A DNA stretch of 64,000 nucleotides from Verrucomicrobiota bacterium (GCA_023391285.1 JAEWBF010000099.1:4807-68806); one strand, 5' to 3'. Counted from the stretch's first letter, positions 42,339 through 51,344 are shown. Notes: generated from the sequence alone by a model not told the origin. Program-made: numbers and translations.

Positions 42339-44423
42339 ATGAGCTTCAGCGCGCAACATCTCTGGCTCATCCCCGGGCTTCCTCTTCTCGCGGCAGCCAT
42401 CGCTTCCTTGCTACCGCGCAACAAACGCACGGTCGCCGCTGCGACCGCCCTCCTCGGAATCTCTGCGTCCTTTTTCGTTTCGATCTTCGCTCTTGTTGCG
42501 GCCCTCCGCGAGCCCACCGTTCACCACACCTTCAACTTCGCCTGGTTCGACCTCGGCACCGCGCCCCTCCGCCTCGGCTTCGTGCTCGATCCACTCACTG
42601 CGTTCATGTGCGTGATGGTCACCTTCGTCAGCACGCTGATCTTCATCTTCAGCCTGGGCTACATGAAGAACGACGCGAACTTCACGCGTTTCTTCTGTTT
42701 CCTCAGCCTCTTCGCCGGCGCGATGCTCGGCATCGTCATCGCCAACAGCCTGCTGCTCCTCTTCATCTCCTGGGAGCTCGTCGGCCTCGCCTCGTATCTC
42801 CTTATCGGCTTCTGGTTCCACAAACCCGAAGCCGCCGCCGCCGCGAAAAAGGCCTTCATCACCACGCGCATCGGCGACCTCGGTTTCCTCCTCGGACTCC
42901 TCTGGCTCTACGACGCCTCCGGTTCGCTGCTCTTCTACGACCACGGCGCCGGCGTCCTCGAAGCCAACACCCTCGCATCACTCGCCGCGCAAACCGCCCT
43001 GAGCGGTCTCGCTGTATCCACCGGAATAGGACTGCTCCTCTTCTGCGGAGCCGTCGGCAAATCCGGCCAGTTCCCGCTCCATGTCTGGCTGCCCGACGCG
43101 ATGGAAGGTCCGACGCCCGTCTCCGCCTTGATCCATGCCGCCACCATGGTCGCCGCCGGCGTGTTCCTCATGGCGCGCGTGTTTCCTCTCCTCACACCCG
43201 ACGCGCTCAACGTCATCGCCTTCATCGGCGCGATCACCGCCTTGTTCGGCGCCTGCATCGCCGTCGCCCAAAACGACCTCAAGCGCATCCTCGCTTTCTC
43301 CACCGTCTCCCAGCTCGGCTACATGATGCTCGCGATCGGCGTCGGCGCGTGGACCGCCGCGATCTTCCATCTCCTCACGCACGCCTTCTTCAAAGCGCTG
43401 CTCTTCCTCGGCGCCGGCTCGGTCATCCACGCCGCGCATCACGAGCAGGACATCCGCCGCCTCGGCGGGCTTGCGCCGAAGATGAAACTCACCTTCGCCA
43501 CGTTCGCCATCGGCATGATGGCACTCGCCGGCGTGCCGTTCCTCTTCTCCGGTTTCTGGAGCAAGGAAGCCATCCTTCACGCCGCGCACACCTGGACCGT
43601 GTCGCACCTGCCTTTCTACGTCGGCCTCACCGCCGTCGTGCTCACCGCGTTCTACATGACGCGCCTCGTCGCCGAAGTCTTCTTCGGCCACCCCCGCTCG
43701 CCCGCCGCCGAGCACGCGCACGAAAACTCTCCGGTGATGACCGTGCCGCTCATCCTCCTCGCCGCGTGCGCCGTCATGCTCGGCTTCCTCGGCACGCCCG
43801 CCTGGCCCTGGCTGCAAGCAAAGCTCAGCGCATCCGAGGTAGGGCGCGTTGTCCTCAACGCGCCGCTCCCCGCCGCATCCGCCGAACGGCTCGTTGAGGA
43901 CAACGAGCCTTACCTTCGCTTCGACTGGCACGCGCTTTGGGAAAGCCCAGGCCTCGTGTTTCTCTCGATCGCGCTCGTCGGCGCCGGCCTCGGCCTGGGC
44001 GCATTTCTCTACGCCCGCAAATCCGCGCAACGCACCTCCGCCGACGCCCGCGACCCACTCGCCACCGCCGCCCCGCGCGTCTTCACCGCTCTCGCGAACC
44101 GACTCTACTTCGACGAGCTCTACACCGCCACCTTCGGCCGGCTCGTCGCCGGACTCGCCACGCTCGCCGACCGGCTCGACCGCTACGTATTCGATGGCGC
44201 AATACGCATGCTCGCCGCGTTCGCCCGCGTGTTCGGCCTGATGGACCAGCAGGCCGAAGACAACGCCATCAACGGCGGCTTCGATACCGCCAGCGAAAAA
44301 CTCCGCGCCACCGGTCACGCCTACTCTCGCCGCCAGTCCGGCGACGCCCACGGTTACCTGCTCACGCTCGCCGTCGCATTTGCCGTTCTCGCCATCGTCC
44401 TCGTGATCGGAGGTGCGCGATGA
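42339..44423 (+). CDS. nuoL: NADH-quinone oxidoreductase subunit L (antiporter-like)
   Basis: 694 residues, longer than the E. coli subunit (613). Antiporter-type proton channel residues are kept: Glu146 in SWELVGL, Lys241 and His248 in GKSGQFPLH. The C-terminus has the lateral amphipathic region (YFDELYTATFGRLVAGLATLADRLD...) and a last membrane helix. Residues about 500-526 (EVGRVVLNAPLPAASAERLVEDNEPYL) are encoded by a pair of inverted palindromic elements. The start at 42339 follows the repeat; the ATG at 42321 is inside it. The stop overlaps nuoM by 4 bases. Confidence 0.96.
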   Translation: MSFSAQHLWLIPGLPLLAAAIASLLPRNKRTVAAATALLGISASFFVSIFALVAALREPTVHHTFNFAWFDLGTAPLRLGFVLDPLTAFMCVMVTFVSTLIFIFSLGYMKNDANFTRFFCFLSLFAGAMLGIVIANSLLLLFISWELVGLASYLLIGFWFHKPEAAAAAKKAFITTRIGDLGFLLGLLWLYDASGSLLFYDHGAGVLEANTLASLAAQTALSGLAVSTGIGLLLFCGAVGKSGQFPLHVWLPDAMEGPTPVSALIHAATMVAAGVFLMARVFPLLTPDALNVIAFIGAITALFGACIAVAQNDLKRILAFSTVSQLGYMMLAIGVGAWTAAIFHLLTHAFFKALLFLGAGSVIHAAHHEQDIRRLGGLAPKMKLTFATFAIGMMALAGVPFLFSGFWSKEAILHAAHTWTVSHLPFYVGLTAVVLTAFYMTRLVAEVFFGHPRSPAAEHAHENSPVMTVPLILLAACAVMLGFLGTPAWPWLQAKLSASEVGRVVLNAPLPAASAERLVEDNEPYLRFDWHALWESPGLVFLSIALVGAGLGLGAFLYARKSAQRTSADARDPLATAAPRVFTALANRLYFDELYTATFGRLVAGLATLADRLDRYVFDGAIRMLAAFARVFGLMDQQAEDNAINGGFDTASEKLRATGHAYSRRQSGDAHGYLLTLAVAFAVLAIVLVIGGAR
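43837..43915. repeat. Inverted pair of palindromic elements inside nuoL
   Basis: Left copy 43837-43865 contains GGCGCGTT-gtcctc-AACGCGCC; right copy 43887-43915 contains GGCTCGTT-gaggac-AACGAGCC. Each is a hairpin; the two copies are reverse complements at 26 of 29 bases. Two of the three differences lie opposite each other in the stem (G-C versus T-A), a compensatory change. Translated in frame. Confidence 0.88.
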
Positions 44424-45931
44424 CGTCCCTTCCGCTGCTCTCCCTCGCGATCTTCCTCCCCTGGCTCGGCGCCGCCGTCCTCGCGCTATTCCGCCTTTCG
44501 CCAAAGTTCGCCCGCAACGTCGCCTTCGGCTTCAGCCTCACGACGCTCCTCATCTCCGCCGCGCTCCTCGCCGGTTTCGATCCGTCGGCGTCCGCCCTGC
44601 AATTCGTCGAACGCCACACCTGGATTCCGTCGCTCAATGTCAGCTATCACCTCGGTCTCGATGGTTTGAGCCTGCTGCTTGTTCTCCTCACCGGCATCAT
44701 CTCGCCCATGGCGCTGCTCGCGTCGCGCCCCATCCTCCGTGACGTCCGTGCCTTTCACCTCCTCTTCCTTCTGCTCCAAGGCGCCGCGCTCGGCGTCTTC
44801 CTCGCGCTCGATTTCTTCCATTGGTTCATCTTCTGGGAGCTCAGCCTCGTTCCCGCGTTCTTCCTGATCAAGATGTGGGGCGGGCCTGGCGCCACCCGCG
44901 CCGCGTATCAGTTTTTCATCTACACGATCGGCGGCAGCGCGTTCATGCTCGCCGGCTTCGCCGCGCTCTTCGCCACCGCTGGCACGCTCGACTTCATCCA
45001 GCTCGCCGCGCTTCGCGCCGACGGCACCCTCGCCGCCGAACTCTCCGCCACCTGGTCCTGGATCATCTTCGCCGGCGTGCTGCTTGGGCTCGCCGTCAAA
45101 GTGCCGCTCTTCCCCTTCCACACCTGGCTCCCGCCGACCTACGCCGAAGCCCCGACCGGCGTCTCGATGTTCCTTACGGCCGTGATGTCGAAGATGGGCC
45201 TCTACGGTTTCCTCCGCATTCTCTGGCCGCTTTTTCCCGCCGAACTCCATGCGATCGCCACCCCGCTTCTCTGGCTCGCGCTCGGCGGTGTCGTGCTCGG
45301 CGCCTTCGCCGCGCTCCGCCAGACCGATCTGAAACGCATGATCGCGTATTCCTCGGTCAACCACCTGAGCTACTGCCTCCTCGCGCTCTTCGCCGTCGCC
45401 GCCGCCACCCAACCGTCTCCCGCCGCCGCCGCATCCGCCTTCAGCGGCACGCTGCTCCAGATGTTCAACCACGGTCTGTCCGCCGCCACGCTCTTCTTCT
45501 GTATCGGAATCCTCGAGACACGCAGCGGCGGATTGCGCGGCCTGAACGAATTCGGCGGCGTGCGCTCCGCGATGCCCGTCTTCGCGGGACTCTGCGGCAT
45601 CGCGATGTTCTCCTCCCTCGGGCTGCCGGGCCTGAACGGCTTCATCGGCGAATTTCTGATCTTCCGCGGCGTCTGGGGATTCGCCCCGTGGGCCGCCGCG
45701 ATCGCCACGCTCGGCCTCTTCGCCACCGCACTTTTCCTGCTCACTTTCTGGCAACGGGTCTTCCACGGCCCGACGACTTCTTCCACCGCCACCTTTGCCG
45801 ATCTTTCCAAACTCGAGATCGCGATTCTCCTTCCCGCCACGGCGCTGATGTTCGTGCTCGGCCTCTACCCGCAGCTCCTCATCCGCCTCTTCAACCCGCT
45901 CATCACCCAATGGGCCGCCTCGCTGCCATGA
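44420..45931 (+). CDS. nuoM: NADH-quinone oxidoreductase subunit M (first copy)
   Basis: 503 residues, 14 membrane helices. All antiporter-module residues are present: Glu140 in FIFWELSLVP, Lys227 and His234 in AVKVPLFPFHTW, the second Lys in AVMSKMGLYG, and a Glu in the TM12 region NGFIGEFLIF. This is the canonical NuoM. It overlaps nuoL by 4 bases. A repeat-bearing gap of 100 bases separates it from the second copy. Confidence 0.96.
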   Translation: MTSLPLLSLAIFLPWLGAAVLALFRLSPKFARNVAFGFSLTTLLISAALLAGFDPSASALQFVERHTWIPSLNVSYHLGLDGLSLLLVLLTGIISPMALLASRPILRDVRAFHLLFLLLQGAALGVFLALDFFHWFIFWELSLVPAFFLIKMWGGPGATRAAYQFFIYTIGGSAFMLAGFAALFATAGTLDFIQLAALRADGTLAAELSATWSWIIFAGVLLGLAVKVPLFPFHTWLPPTYAEAPTGVSMFLTAVMSKMGLYGFLRILWPLFPAELHAIATPLLWLALGGVVLGAFAALRQTDLKRMIAYSSVNHLSYCLLALFAVAAATQPSPAAAASAFSGTLLQMFNHGLSAATLFFCIGILETRSGGLRGLNEFGGVRSAMPVFAGLCGIAMFSSLGLPGLNGFIGEFLIFRGVWGFAPWAAAIATLGLFATALFLLTFWQRVFHGPTTSSTATFADLSKLEIAILLPATALMFVLGLYPQLLIRLFNPLITQWAASLP

Positions 45932-45954
45932 AGGTGTCAGCCGTTTTTTCGCCT

Positions 45955-46021
45955 CTCGCAAAGTCCGCGAAGTCCGCCAAGGCGCTCGCTTCGCGCCCTT
46001 CGCGTCCTTTGCGCGAGGCCC
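45955..46021. repeat. Imperfect inverted repeat with CGCAAAG units (nuoM-nuoM2 gap)
   Basis: Left half CTCGCAAAGTC-CGCGAAGTC-CGCCAAGG; right half TTCGCGCCC-TTCGCGTCC-TTTGCGCGAGG in reverse complement. Confidence 0.68.
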
Positions 46022-46031
46022 TTGACCTGCC

Positions 46032-47522
46032 ATGAACGCGCTGCCCTGCACGATCTACGTTTCGTTTCTCGGCGCGCTGATCGCACTCGCCGCCGGGACG
46101 CGTTCCGCCCGCGCCGCCTGCTGGACCGCGCTCATCACTGCGATTGTTGCATCCGCGCTCACTTTCTTTGCGGCCTCCGAGTTCACGCCGGCCGCCGCGA
46201 TCCAGCCGCTTGTCGACATTTCCTGGATACCGCAGCTTGGCATCCGCTACCAACTCGGCGCCGACGGCATCAGCCTCACGCTTGTCGTGCTCACCGGTCT
46301 CGCCGCCGTCGCTGGCATTTTATTCTCCTGGAACATCACGGAACGCGTCGGCGAATTCTTCGCGCTCTACCTCGCGCTCATCGGCGGCGTCTATGGCGTG
46401 TTCCTCAGCACCGATGCGTTCACGTTCTTCGTGTTCTACGAAATCGCGATCGTCCCGAAATACTTCCTCATCGCGAACTGGGGTTCCACGAATCGCGAAT
46501 ACGGCGCGATGAAGCTCGTGCTCTACTCGTTCGCCGGGAGCGCGCTCGTTCTCGCGGGCCTGCTCTGGACCTTCGCCGCCGGCGGCGCCGAGAGCTTCGC
46601 GCTGCCCGACCTCGCAGCCGCCGCCTCGCAGATTCCGCCCGGACAACAACGCGCCCTCTTCGCGCTGATCTTCGTCGGTTTTGCCACGCTCGCCGGTTTG
46701 TTCCCGCTTCACTCCTGGGCGCCGACCGGCCACGTCGCCGCGCCCACGGCCGCATCGATGCTGCTCGCGGGCGTGGTGATGAAGCTCGGCGCTTACGGTT
46801 GCCTGCGTGTTGCGATGCCCCTCTTTCCCGACGCGCTCGCCTTCTATCAACCCGCGATCGCCTGGCTCGCGATCGCCGGCATCCTCTACGCCGGCTTCGT
46901 CGCGCTCGTGCAGGAGGATTTCAAGTTCGTCATCGCTTACTCGAGCGTGAGCCACATGGGCTTCGTGCTCCTCGGCCTTGCCGCGGCGACGTCGCGCGCG
47001 GTGAGCGGTGCGGTCCTGCAGATGTTTTCACATGGTGTGATTGCCGGGCTGCTCTTCGCTGTCGTCGGCCGCATGGTGTATGAACGCACGCACACGCGAC
47101 GGCTCGCCGATCTTCGCGCGCTGCCTCTTTTCCGCCTGATGCCGTTCGCCGCGGTGACGTTCGTCCTCGCCGGCCTCGCCTCGATGGGCATGCCCGGGTT
47201 TTCCGGTTTCCCGGCCGAACTCACGATCCTGATCGGCACGTGGAGCGTATCACCTTTGTGGACACTCGCCGCTGCGCTCGGCGTCGTGGTCGCGGCCGCG
47301 TTCACGCTGCGTGCGATCCACGTGTCTTTCTTCGGCAAGGCCGAATCGAGTTCGGGCGCCGGTCATCACTTTGAGCCGATCACTCTTCCCGAAAAAGCCG
47401 GCGCAATCCTCCTCCTCGGCGCGACCGTTTTCGTCGGGCTTCGACCCGACGTGCTCCTCGCGTGGATCGAGCCCGCACTGCAATCGCCGCTCTTTCAGGC
47501 GGCGTTGAAAGGAGGCGCATGA
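46032..47522 (+). CDS. nuoM: NADH-quinone oxidoreductase subunit M, second copy
   Basis: 496 residues, clearly a NuoM by FYEIAIVPKYFLIANWG (Glu137), MKLGAYG (Lys251), SSVSHMGFVLLG and QMFSHGVIAGLLF. In the TM7 motif, however, it reads GFATLAGLFPLHSW: the lysine found seven residues before the histidine in NuoL, NuoM and NuoN is Leu220 (CTC at 46689-46691). Tandem nuoM copies of this kind occur in the so-called 2M complex I. Function in this operon is inferred. It overlaps nuoN by 4 bases, so it is co-translated. Confidence 0.94.
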   Translation: MNALPCTIYVSFLGALIALAAGTRSARAACWTALITAIVASALTFFAASEFTPAAAIQPLVDISWIPQLGIRYQLGADGISLTLVVLTGLAAVAGILFSWNITERVGEFFALYLALIGGVYGVFLSTDAFTFFVFYEIAIVPKYFLIANWGSTNREYGAMKLVLYSFAGSALVLAGLLWTFAAGGAESFALPDLAAAASQIPPGQQRALFALIFVGFATLAGLFPLHSWAPTGHVAAPTAASMLLAGVVMKLGAYGCLRVAMPLFPDALAFYQPAIAWLAIAGILYAGFVALVQEDFKFVIAYSSVSHMGFVLLGLAAATSRAVSGAVLQMFSHGVIAGLLFAVVGRMVYERTHTRRLADLRALPLFRLMPFAAVTFVLAGLASMGMPGFSGFPAELTILIGTWSVSPLWTLAAALGVVVAAAFTLRAIHVSFFGKAESSSGAGHHFEPITLPEKAGAILLLGATVFVGLRPDVLLAWIEPALQSPLFQAALKGGA

Positions 47523-49006
47523 ACTCCAACTACCTCGAACTGGCCCGCGCGTTGCTGCCGGAAACATCGCTCGTCATCGGTGCGTTGCTCGTGCTCGGCT
47601 TCGATCTCGCGCGAGGTCGCAACCGTCCGCCCGCAGATCGTCTGCAAGCGTCCGTCCTGCTCGGCTCGCTCGCGCTGATCGCCGCCGCGTGGAACACTGC
47701 GCACGTTGGCACGCCCGGCGCGCTGTTCGGCTCGGTCTTCAATCTCGATCCGCTCGGCCTCATGACCCGGCTCGGCGTGTTGTTGCTCGCGTTGCTCGCA
47801 CTTTCCACCACACCTGGCGTGGCGCGGGTGCGTCATCCGGCAGAGTTCGTCGCGATCACACTCTTCGCGACCTGCGGGTTCACGTTGATGGCGGTGTCGC
47901 AGCAACTACTGCTCGTCTTCCTCGCAATCGAACTCGCCAGCCTCTCGCTCTACATCCTCGCGGGCTTCGATAAAACGCGTCCCGAATCCGCCGAGGCCGG
48001 TCTGAAATACTTCCTCTTCGGTGGCATGTCCGCGGCGTTTCTCCTGTTTGGCTTCAGCTTGCTCTACGGACTTACGGGCTCGATCGAACTGCCGGCGATC
48101 GCCCGGGCTCTGCATGCAACCGACGCGAGCAGCCCGCTGTTGCTCGTTGCGCTTGCGATGATCGTTGTCGCCTTCGGCTTCAAAGCCGCTGCGGCGCCGT
48201 TCCATCTTTGGGCACCGGATGTTTACGAAGGTGCGCCGCCGGCGTCCGCGGCGCTGATCGCATCCGCCTCGAAGCTCGCCGGCGTCGTCGTCTTCGCCCG
48301 CCTCCTCTGGCCGGGACTTGCGGGCGCCTCGGGCGATTTCTTCGCGCTCTTCACGCAGCCGGGCTGGCTTACCGTCGTGGCGCTTGCGGCGGGCGCTTCG
48401 CTGTTGTTGGGAAATCTTGCTGCGCTGGCGCAGACAAACGTCCGCCGGCTGCTGGCGTATTCAGCGATTGGACACGCGGGCGTGATGTTGCTGGGGGTGA
48501 TGATCGCCGGACGCACCGGCGTGGGAGTGGGACCGTTGTTCTACTACGCGGCGACCTACGGTCTCGCCACGGTCGGAGCCTTCGGCGTGATCGCGGCCGT
48601 CGATACTTTCGGCGGGGGATGCCAAAAGATCACCGATCTCGCCGGACTGCATCGCCGCTCGCCGCTTCTCGCGCTGTGTCTGCTGGTGTTCTTCCTGTCG
48701 CTCGCGGGCGTGCCGCCGCTGGCGGGATTCTTTGGGAAGTTCGTGGTGTTTGCCGGTGCTTTGCAGGCGGGAGGCATCGCATCCGCGGCCGGTGTGTTGG
48801 CGGTCGCGGCGATCCTGCTGAGCGCGGTGGCGCTCTATTACTATCTCGTCGTATTGAAGCAGGCGATTGTCGTTCCCCCGGAGCCGTCGCGCAGCGGTCG
48901 GATCGGGGTGCCGATTGGGATGGCATTCACGCTCGTGATCACCGCGGTGCTCTTGATCCTGCTGGGTGTATTTCCCTCGGTCGTGCTGAACGTGTTCAGC
49001 CGCTGA
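47519..49006 (+). CDS. nuoN: NADH-quinone oxidoreductase subunit N
   Basis: 495 residues. Antiporter residues: Glu in FLAIELASLSLYILAG, Lys and His in FGFKAAAAPFHLWAPDVYEGAP, and Lys in ASASKLAGVV. A GGAGGC ribosome site precedes the ATG at 47519, which overlaps the nuoM2 stop by 4 bases. Last gene of the operon. The + strand composition changes from C-rich to G-rich inside and around this gene. Confidence 0.96.
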   Translation: MNSNYLELARALLPETSLVIGALLVLGFDLARGRNRPPADRLQASVLLGSLALIAAAWNTAHVGTPGALFGSVFNLDPLGLMTRLGVLLLALLALSTTPGVARVRHPAEFVAITLFATCGFTLMAVSQQLLLVFLAIELASLSLYILAGFDKTRPESAEAGLKYFLFGGMSAAFLLFGFSLLYGLTGSIELPAIARALHATDASSPLLLVALAMIVVAFGFKAAAAPFHLWAPDVYEGAPPASAALIASASKLAGVVVFARLLWPGLAGASGDFFALFTQPGWLTVVALAAGASLLLGNLAALAQTNVRRLLAYSAIGHAGVMLLGVMIAGRTGVGVGPLFYYAATYGLATVGAFGVIAAVDTFGGGCQKITDLAGLHRRSPLLALCLLVFFLSLAGVPPLAGFFGKFVVFAGALQAGGIASAAGVLAVAAILLSAVALYYYLVVLKQAIVVPPEPSRSGRIGVPIGMAFTLVITAVLLILLGVFPSVVLNVFSR

Positions 49007-49079
49007 AAAATGCGTCAATTGCGCGTGCGTGGCAGAATCCGGCTCGTCTCGCCCGAGCCCTTTTCGCAACGTCCCGCCC

Positions 49080-49385
49080 ATGTTGCTGCTGGCTGCCGCT
49101 GACGCTTCGAAATCCGCGCTCGACCGGTTGAAGGACGTGCCGCCCGCCTTCTGGCTGAAGGTGGGCATCGCGATAGTGGCTGTGATCGTGGTCGTGGTCG
49201 TGCTGCGGAAACTCGCGCAGGTGAACAAGGTCGTGCTCGCCGCCGTGGTGTTGATCGTCGCCAGCGCGATCGGCTTCAACTGGATCTACGAGCGCAACGA
49301 GCCCGCCTGGGCCACGCCGGTCGTAGAGAAGCTCGCCCAGATTTTTCCCAGCAAGGGCGCTTACAACTCGAAACAGGCCAAGTAG
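49080..49385 (+). CDS. Hypothetical two-helix membrane protein
   Basis: 101 residues from the ATG at 49080; a longer frame starts at 49029. It has an amphipathic N-terminal stretch, then two membrane segments (VGIAIVAVIVVVVVL and VVLAAVVLIVASAIGFNW), and a polar tail. Not recognised. It follows nuoN by 74 bases in the same direction and could be the last gene of that transcript, but no link to complex I is known. Confidence 0.65.
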   Translation: MLLLAAADASKSALDRLKDVPPAFWLKVGIAIVAVIVVVVVLRKLAQVNKVVLAAVVLIVASAIGFNWIYERNEPAWATPVVEKLAQIFPSKGAYNSKQAK

Positions 49386-49501
49386 CACGGGTCGATCCCC
49401 GCGCGGCTCGCGCAACGACGAGCGTGGAAATTATGACCAAGGGGCAAAATCGGGGTGGTTTTTAGCCCGATCGCGGCGTAATTACGTCTCTCCTTTTGTT
49501 T

Positions 49502-51007
49502 ATGCCCAAATCCCATTCAGACATCGGCCTCATCGGTCTCGCGGTGATGGGCCAGAATCTGGCTCTCAATATCGCCGACCACGGCTTCCAGATTTCGGTT
49601 TATAACCGCACGACGGAAAAGACGGAGAAGTTCGTCGCCGAAAACCCCAACACGCCTGGCGGTGTCGTCGGCACGAAGACGTTGGAGGAGTTCGTTCAAT
49701 CCCTCGCGAAGCCGCGCAAGATCGTGATCCTCGTGCAGGCGGGCAAAGGCACCGATGCTGTCATCGACGGCCTCGTGCCATTGCTCGAGCAGGACGATAT
49801 CGTGATCGACGGCGGCAACGCCCTTTGGACCGACACGATTCGCCGCGAAAAAACGCTGCGCGAAAAAGGACTGCGGTTCATCGGCTCCGGTGTTTCCGGC
49901 GGCGAAGAGGGCGCGCGTTTCGGTCCGTCGCTCATGCCCGGCGGCGACAAGAAAGCCTACAAGGAACTTCAACCGATCTGGAATGCGATCGCTGCCAAGG
50001 TCGATGCGAAGACCGGCAAGCCGCTCACCGGCGCCACGCCCGGCAAGCCGGTAAAAGGCGGCGTGCCGTGCGCGACCTACATCGGCGAGAATGGCGCGGG
50101 CCACTACGTGAAGATGATTCACAATGGCATCGAGTATGGCGACATGCAGATGATTTGTGAGGCGTATCATCTGATGTCGGGCTTGCTCGGCCTGAAGCCC
50201 GAAGAGATGGGCGCGATCTTCTCGGAATGGAACGAAGGCGCGCTCGACAGCTTCCTGATCGAGATCACGGCCGACATTCTCAAGCAGAAGGATCCGAAGA
50301 CGAAGAAGAAGGCGTTCGTCGATGTGGTTCTCGACACCGCTGGCCAAAAAGGCACCGGCAAGTGGACCTCGACCAACGCGCTCGATATGGGCGTCCCCGC
50401 TCCGACGATTGCCGAAGCCGTGTTCGCGCGCTGCATCTCTGCCATCAAGGAAGAGCGCGTTGCCGCCTCGAAGATCCTCAAAGGCCCGGGTAAGAAATAC
50501 CGCGGCTCGAAGAAGGCGCTGATCGCCGCGATCCACGACGCGCTCTACTGCTCCAAGATCTGCTCCTATGCGCAGGGTTTCCAGCTGATGCGCACGGCGC
50601 AGAAGGAATACAACTGGAAGCTCGACTTCGGTCAGATCGCGCAGATCTGGCGCGGCGGTTGCATCATTCGCGCGGCGTTCCTGCAGAAGATCACCGAGGC
50701 GTATGCGCGTAATCCGAATCTCGCGAACCTCCTGCTCGATCCGTATTTCAACAAGACGGTGAAGCAGGCGCAGGAAAACTGGCGCAAGGTCGTGTCGCTC
50801 GCGGCCGAGTGCGGCGTGCCGGCTCCGACGTTCGCGTCGGCGCTTGCCTACTACGACAGCTATCGCTCGGCGCGTTTGCCGGCGAACCTGCTGCAGGCGC
50901 AGCGCGACTACTTCGGCGCGCACACCTATGAGCGCGTCGATCAGCCGCGTGGAAAGTTCTTCCACGTCGATTGGCCGGAGCCGACCCGGCCGCAGATCGA
51001 GGCTTAA
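49502..51007 (+). CDS. gnd: 6-phosphogluconate dehydrogenase (decarboxylating)
   Basis: 501 residues, long form. Third enzyme of the oxidative pentose phosphate pathway; makes ribulose-5-phosphate, CO2 and NADPH. Rossmann motif GLAVMGQNLALNIADHG, the catalytic stretch GVSGGEEGARFGPSLMPGG, the substrate motif HYVKMIHNGIEYGDMQ (catalytic Lys), and IWRGGCIIRAAFL are all there. Start ATG at 49502. A 116-base upstream gap holds its promoter. A strong terminator follows. Confidence 0.97.
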   Translation: MPKSHSDIGLIGLAVMGQNLALNIADHGFQISVYNRTTEKTEKFVAENPNTPGGVVGTKTLEEFVQSLAKPRKIVILVQAGKGTDAVIDGLVPLLEQDDIVIDGGNALWTDTIRREKTLREKGLRFIGSGVSGGEEGARFGPSLMPGGDKKAYKELQPIWNAIAAKVDAKTGKPLTGATPGKPVKGGVPCATYIGENGAGHYVKMIHNGIEYGDMQMICEAYHLMSGLLGLKPEEMGAIFSEWNEGALDSFLIEITADILKQKDPKTKKKAFVDVVLDTAGQKGTGKWTSTNALDMGVPAPTIAEAVFARCISAIKEERVAASKILKGPGKKYRGSKKALIAAIHDALYCSKICSYAQGFQLMRTAQKEYNWKLDFGQIAQIWRGGCIIRAAFLQKITEAYARNPNLANLLLDPYFNKTVKQAQENWRKVVSLAAECGVPAPTFASALAYYDSYRSARLPANLLQAQRDYFGAHTYERVDQPRGKFFHVDWPEPTRPQIEA

Positions 51008-51040
51008 ACGCCGCGATCCCGTTTCTCTTCTTCCTTTTCA

Positions 51041-51069
51041 GCGCGGCTTCGCCAGCCGCGCTTTTCTTT
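51041..51069 (+). terminator. Intrinsic terminator of gnd
   Basis: GCGCGGCT-tcgcc-AGCCGCGC, 8-bp perfect stem, followed by TTTTCTTTT. It lies 33 bases after the gnd stop. Confidence 0.85.
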
Positions 51070-51344
51070 TGGGCAGAGAGGCCGAGCGAACTGCAGCCGG
51101 TCTTATCCTCTTCTTTGCTCCACTCGTCGATGCTCCTGCGTTCGAGGTGTCACATGGCGATCCCTCAGACGGACCCGAGGAGTTGCTTCCGAGAAGCGCT
51201 GGGGAATAGCGTCGGATTGGCGGCTAGGGGATTATCTTAAGTCTGCGATTCATGGAACGACGGGTGTTGTCGAGATACTAACCCGCGGGCTAAAAGCTTG
51301 TTGGTCGCGTTGAGAGGGATGGCTGCCTTACCTCTGATGGAAAC
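51070..51344. other. Intergenic stretch, no gene seen
   Basis: Some 270 bases after the gnd terminator. No protein, tRNA or known riboswitch pattern was found. TTATCC occurs at 51103-51108 and GGATAA at 51382-51387 but neither extends into a DnaA box. Confidence 0.4.

Noticed and set aside
44420..47522. Tandem nuoM copies as a frameshifted single gene
   Set aside because: Both are full-length, with complete antiporter cores and separate starts; they differ over most of their length.
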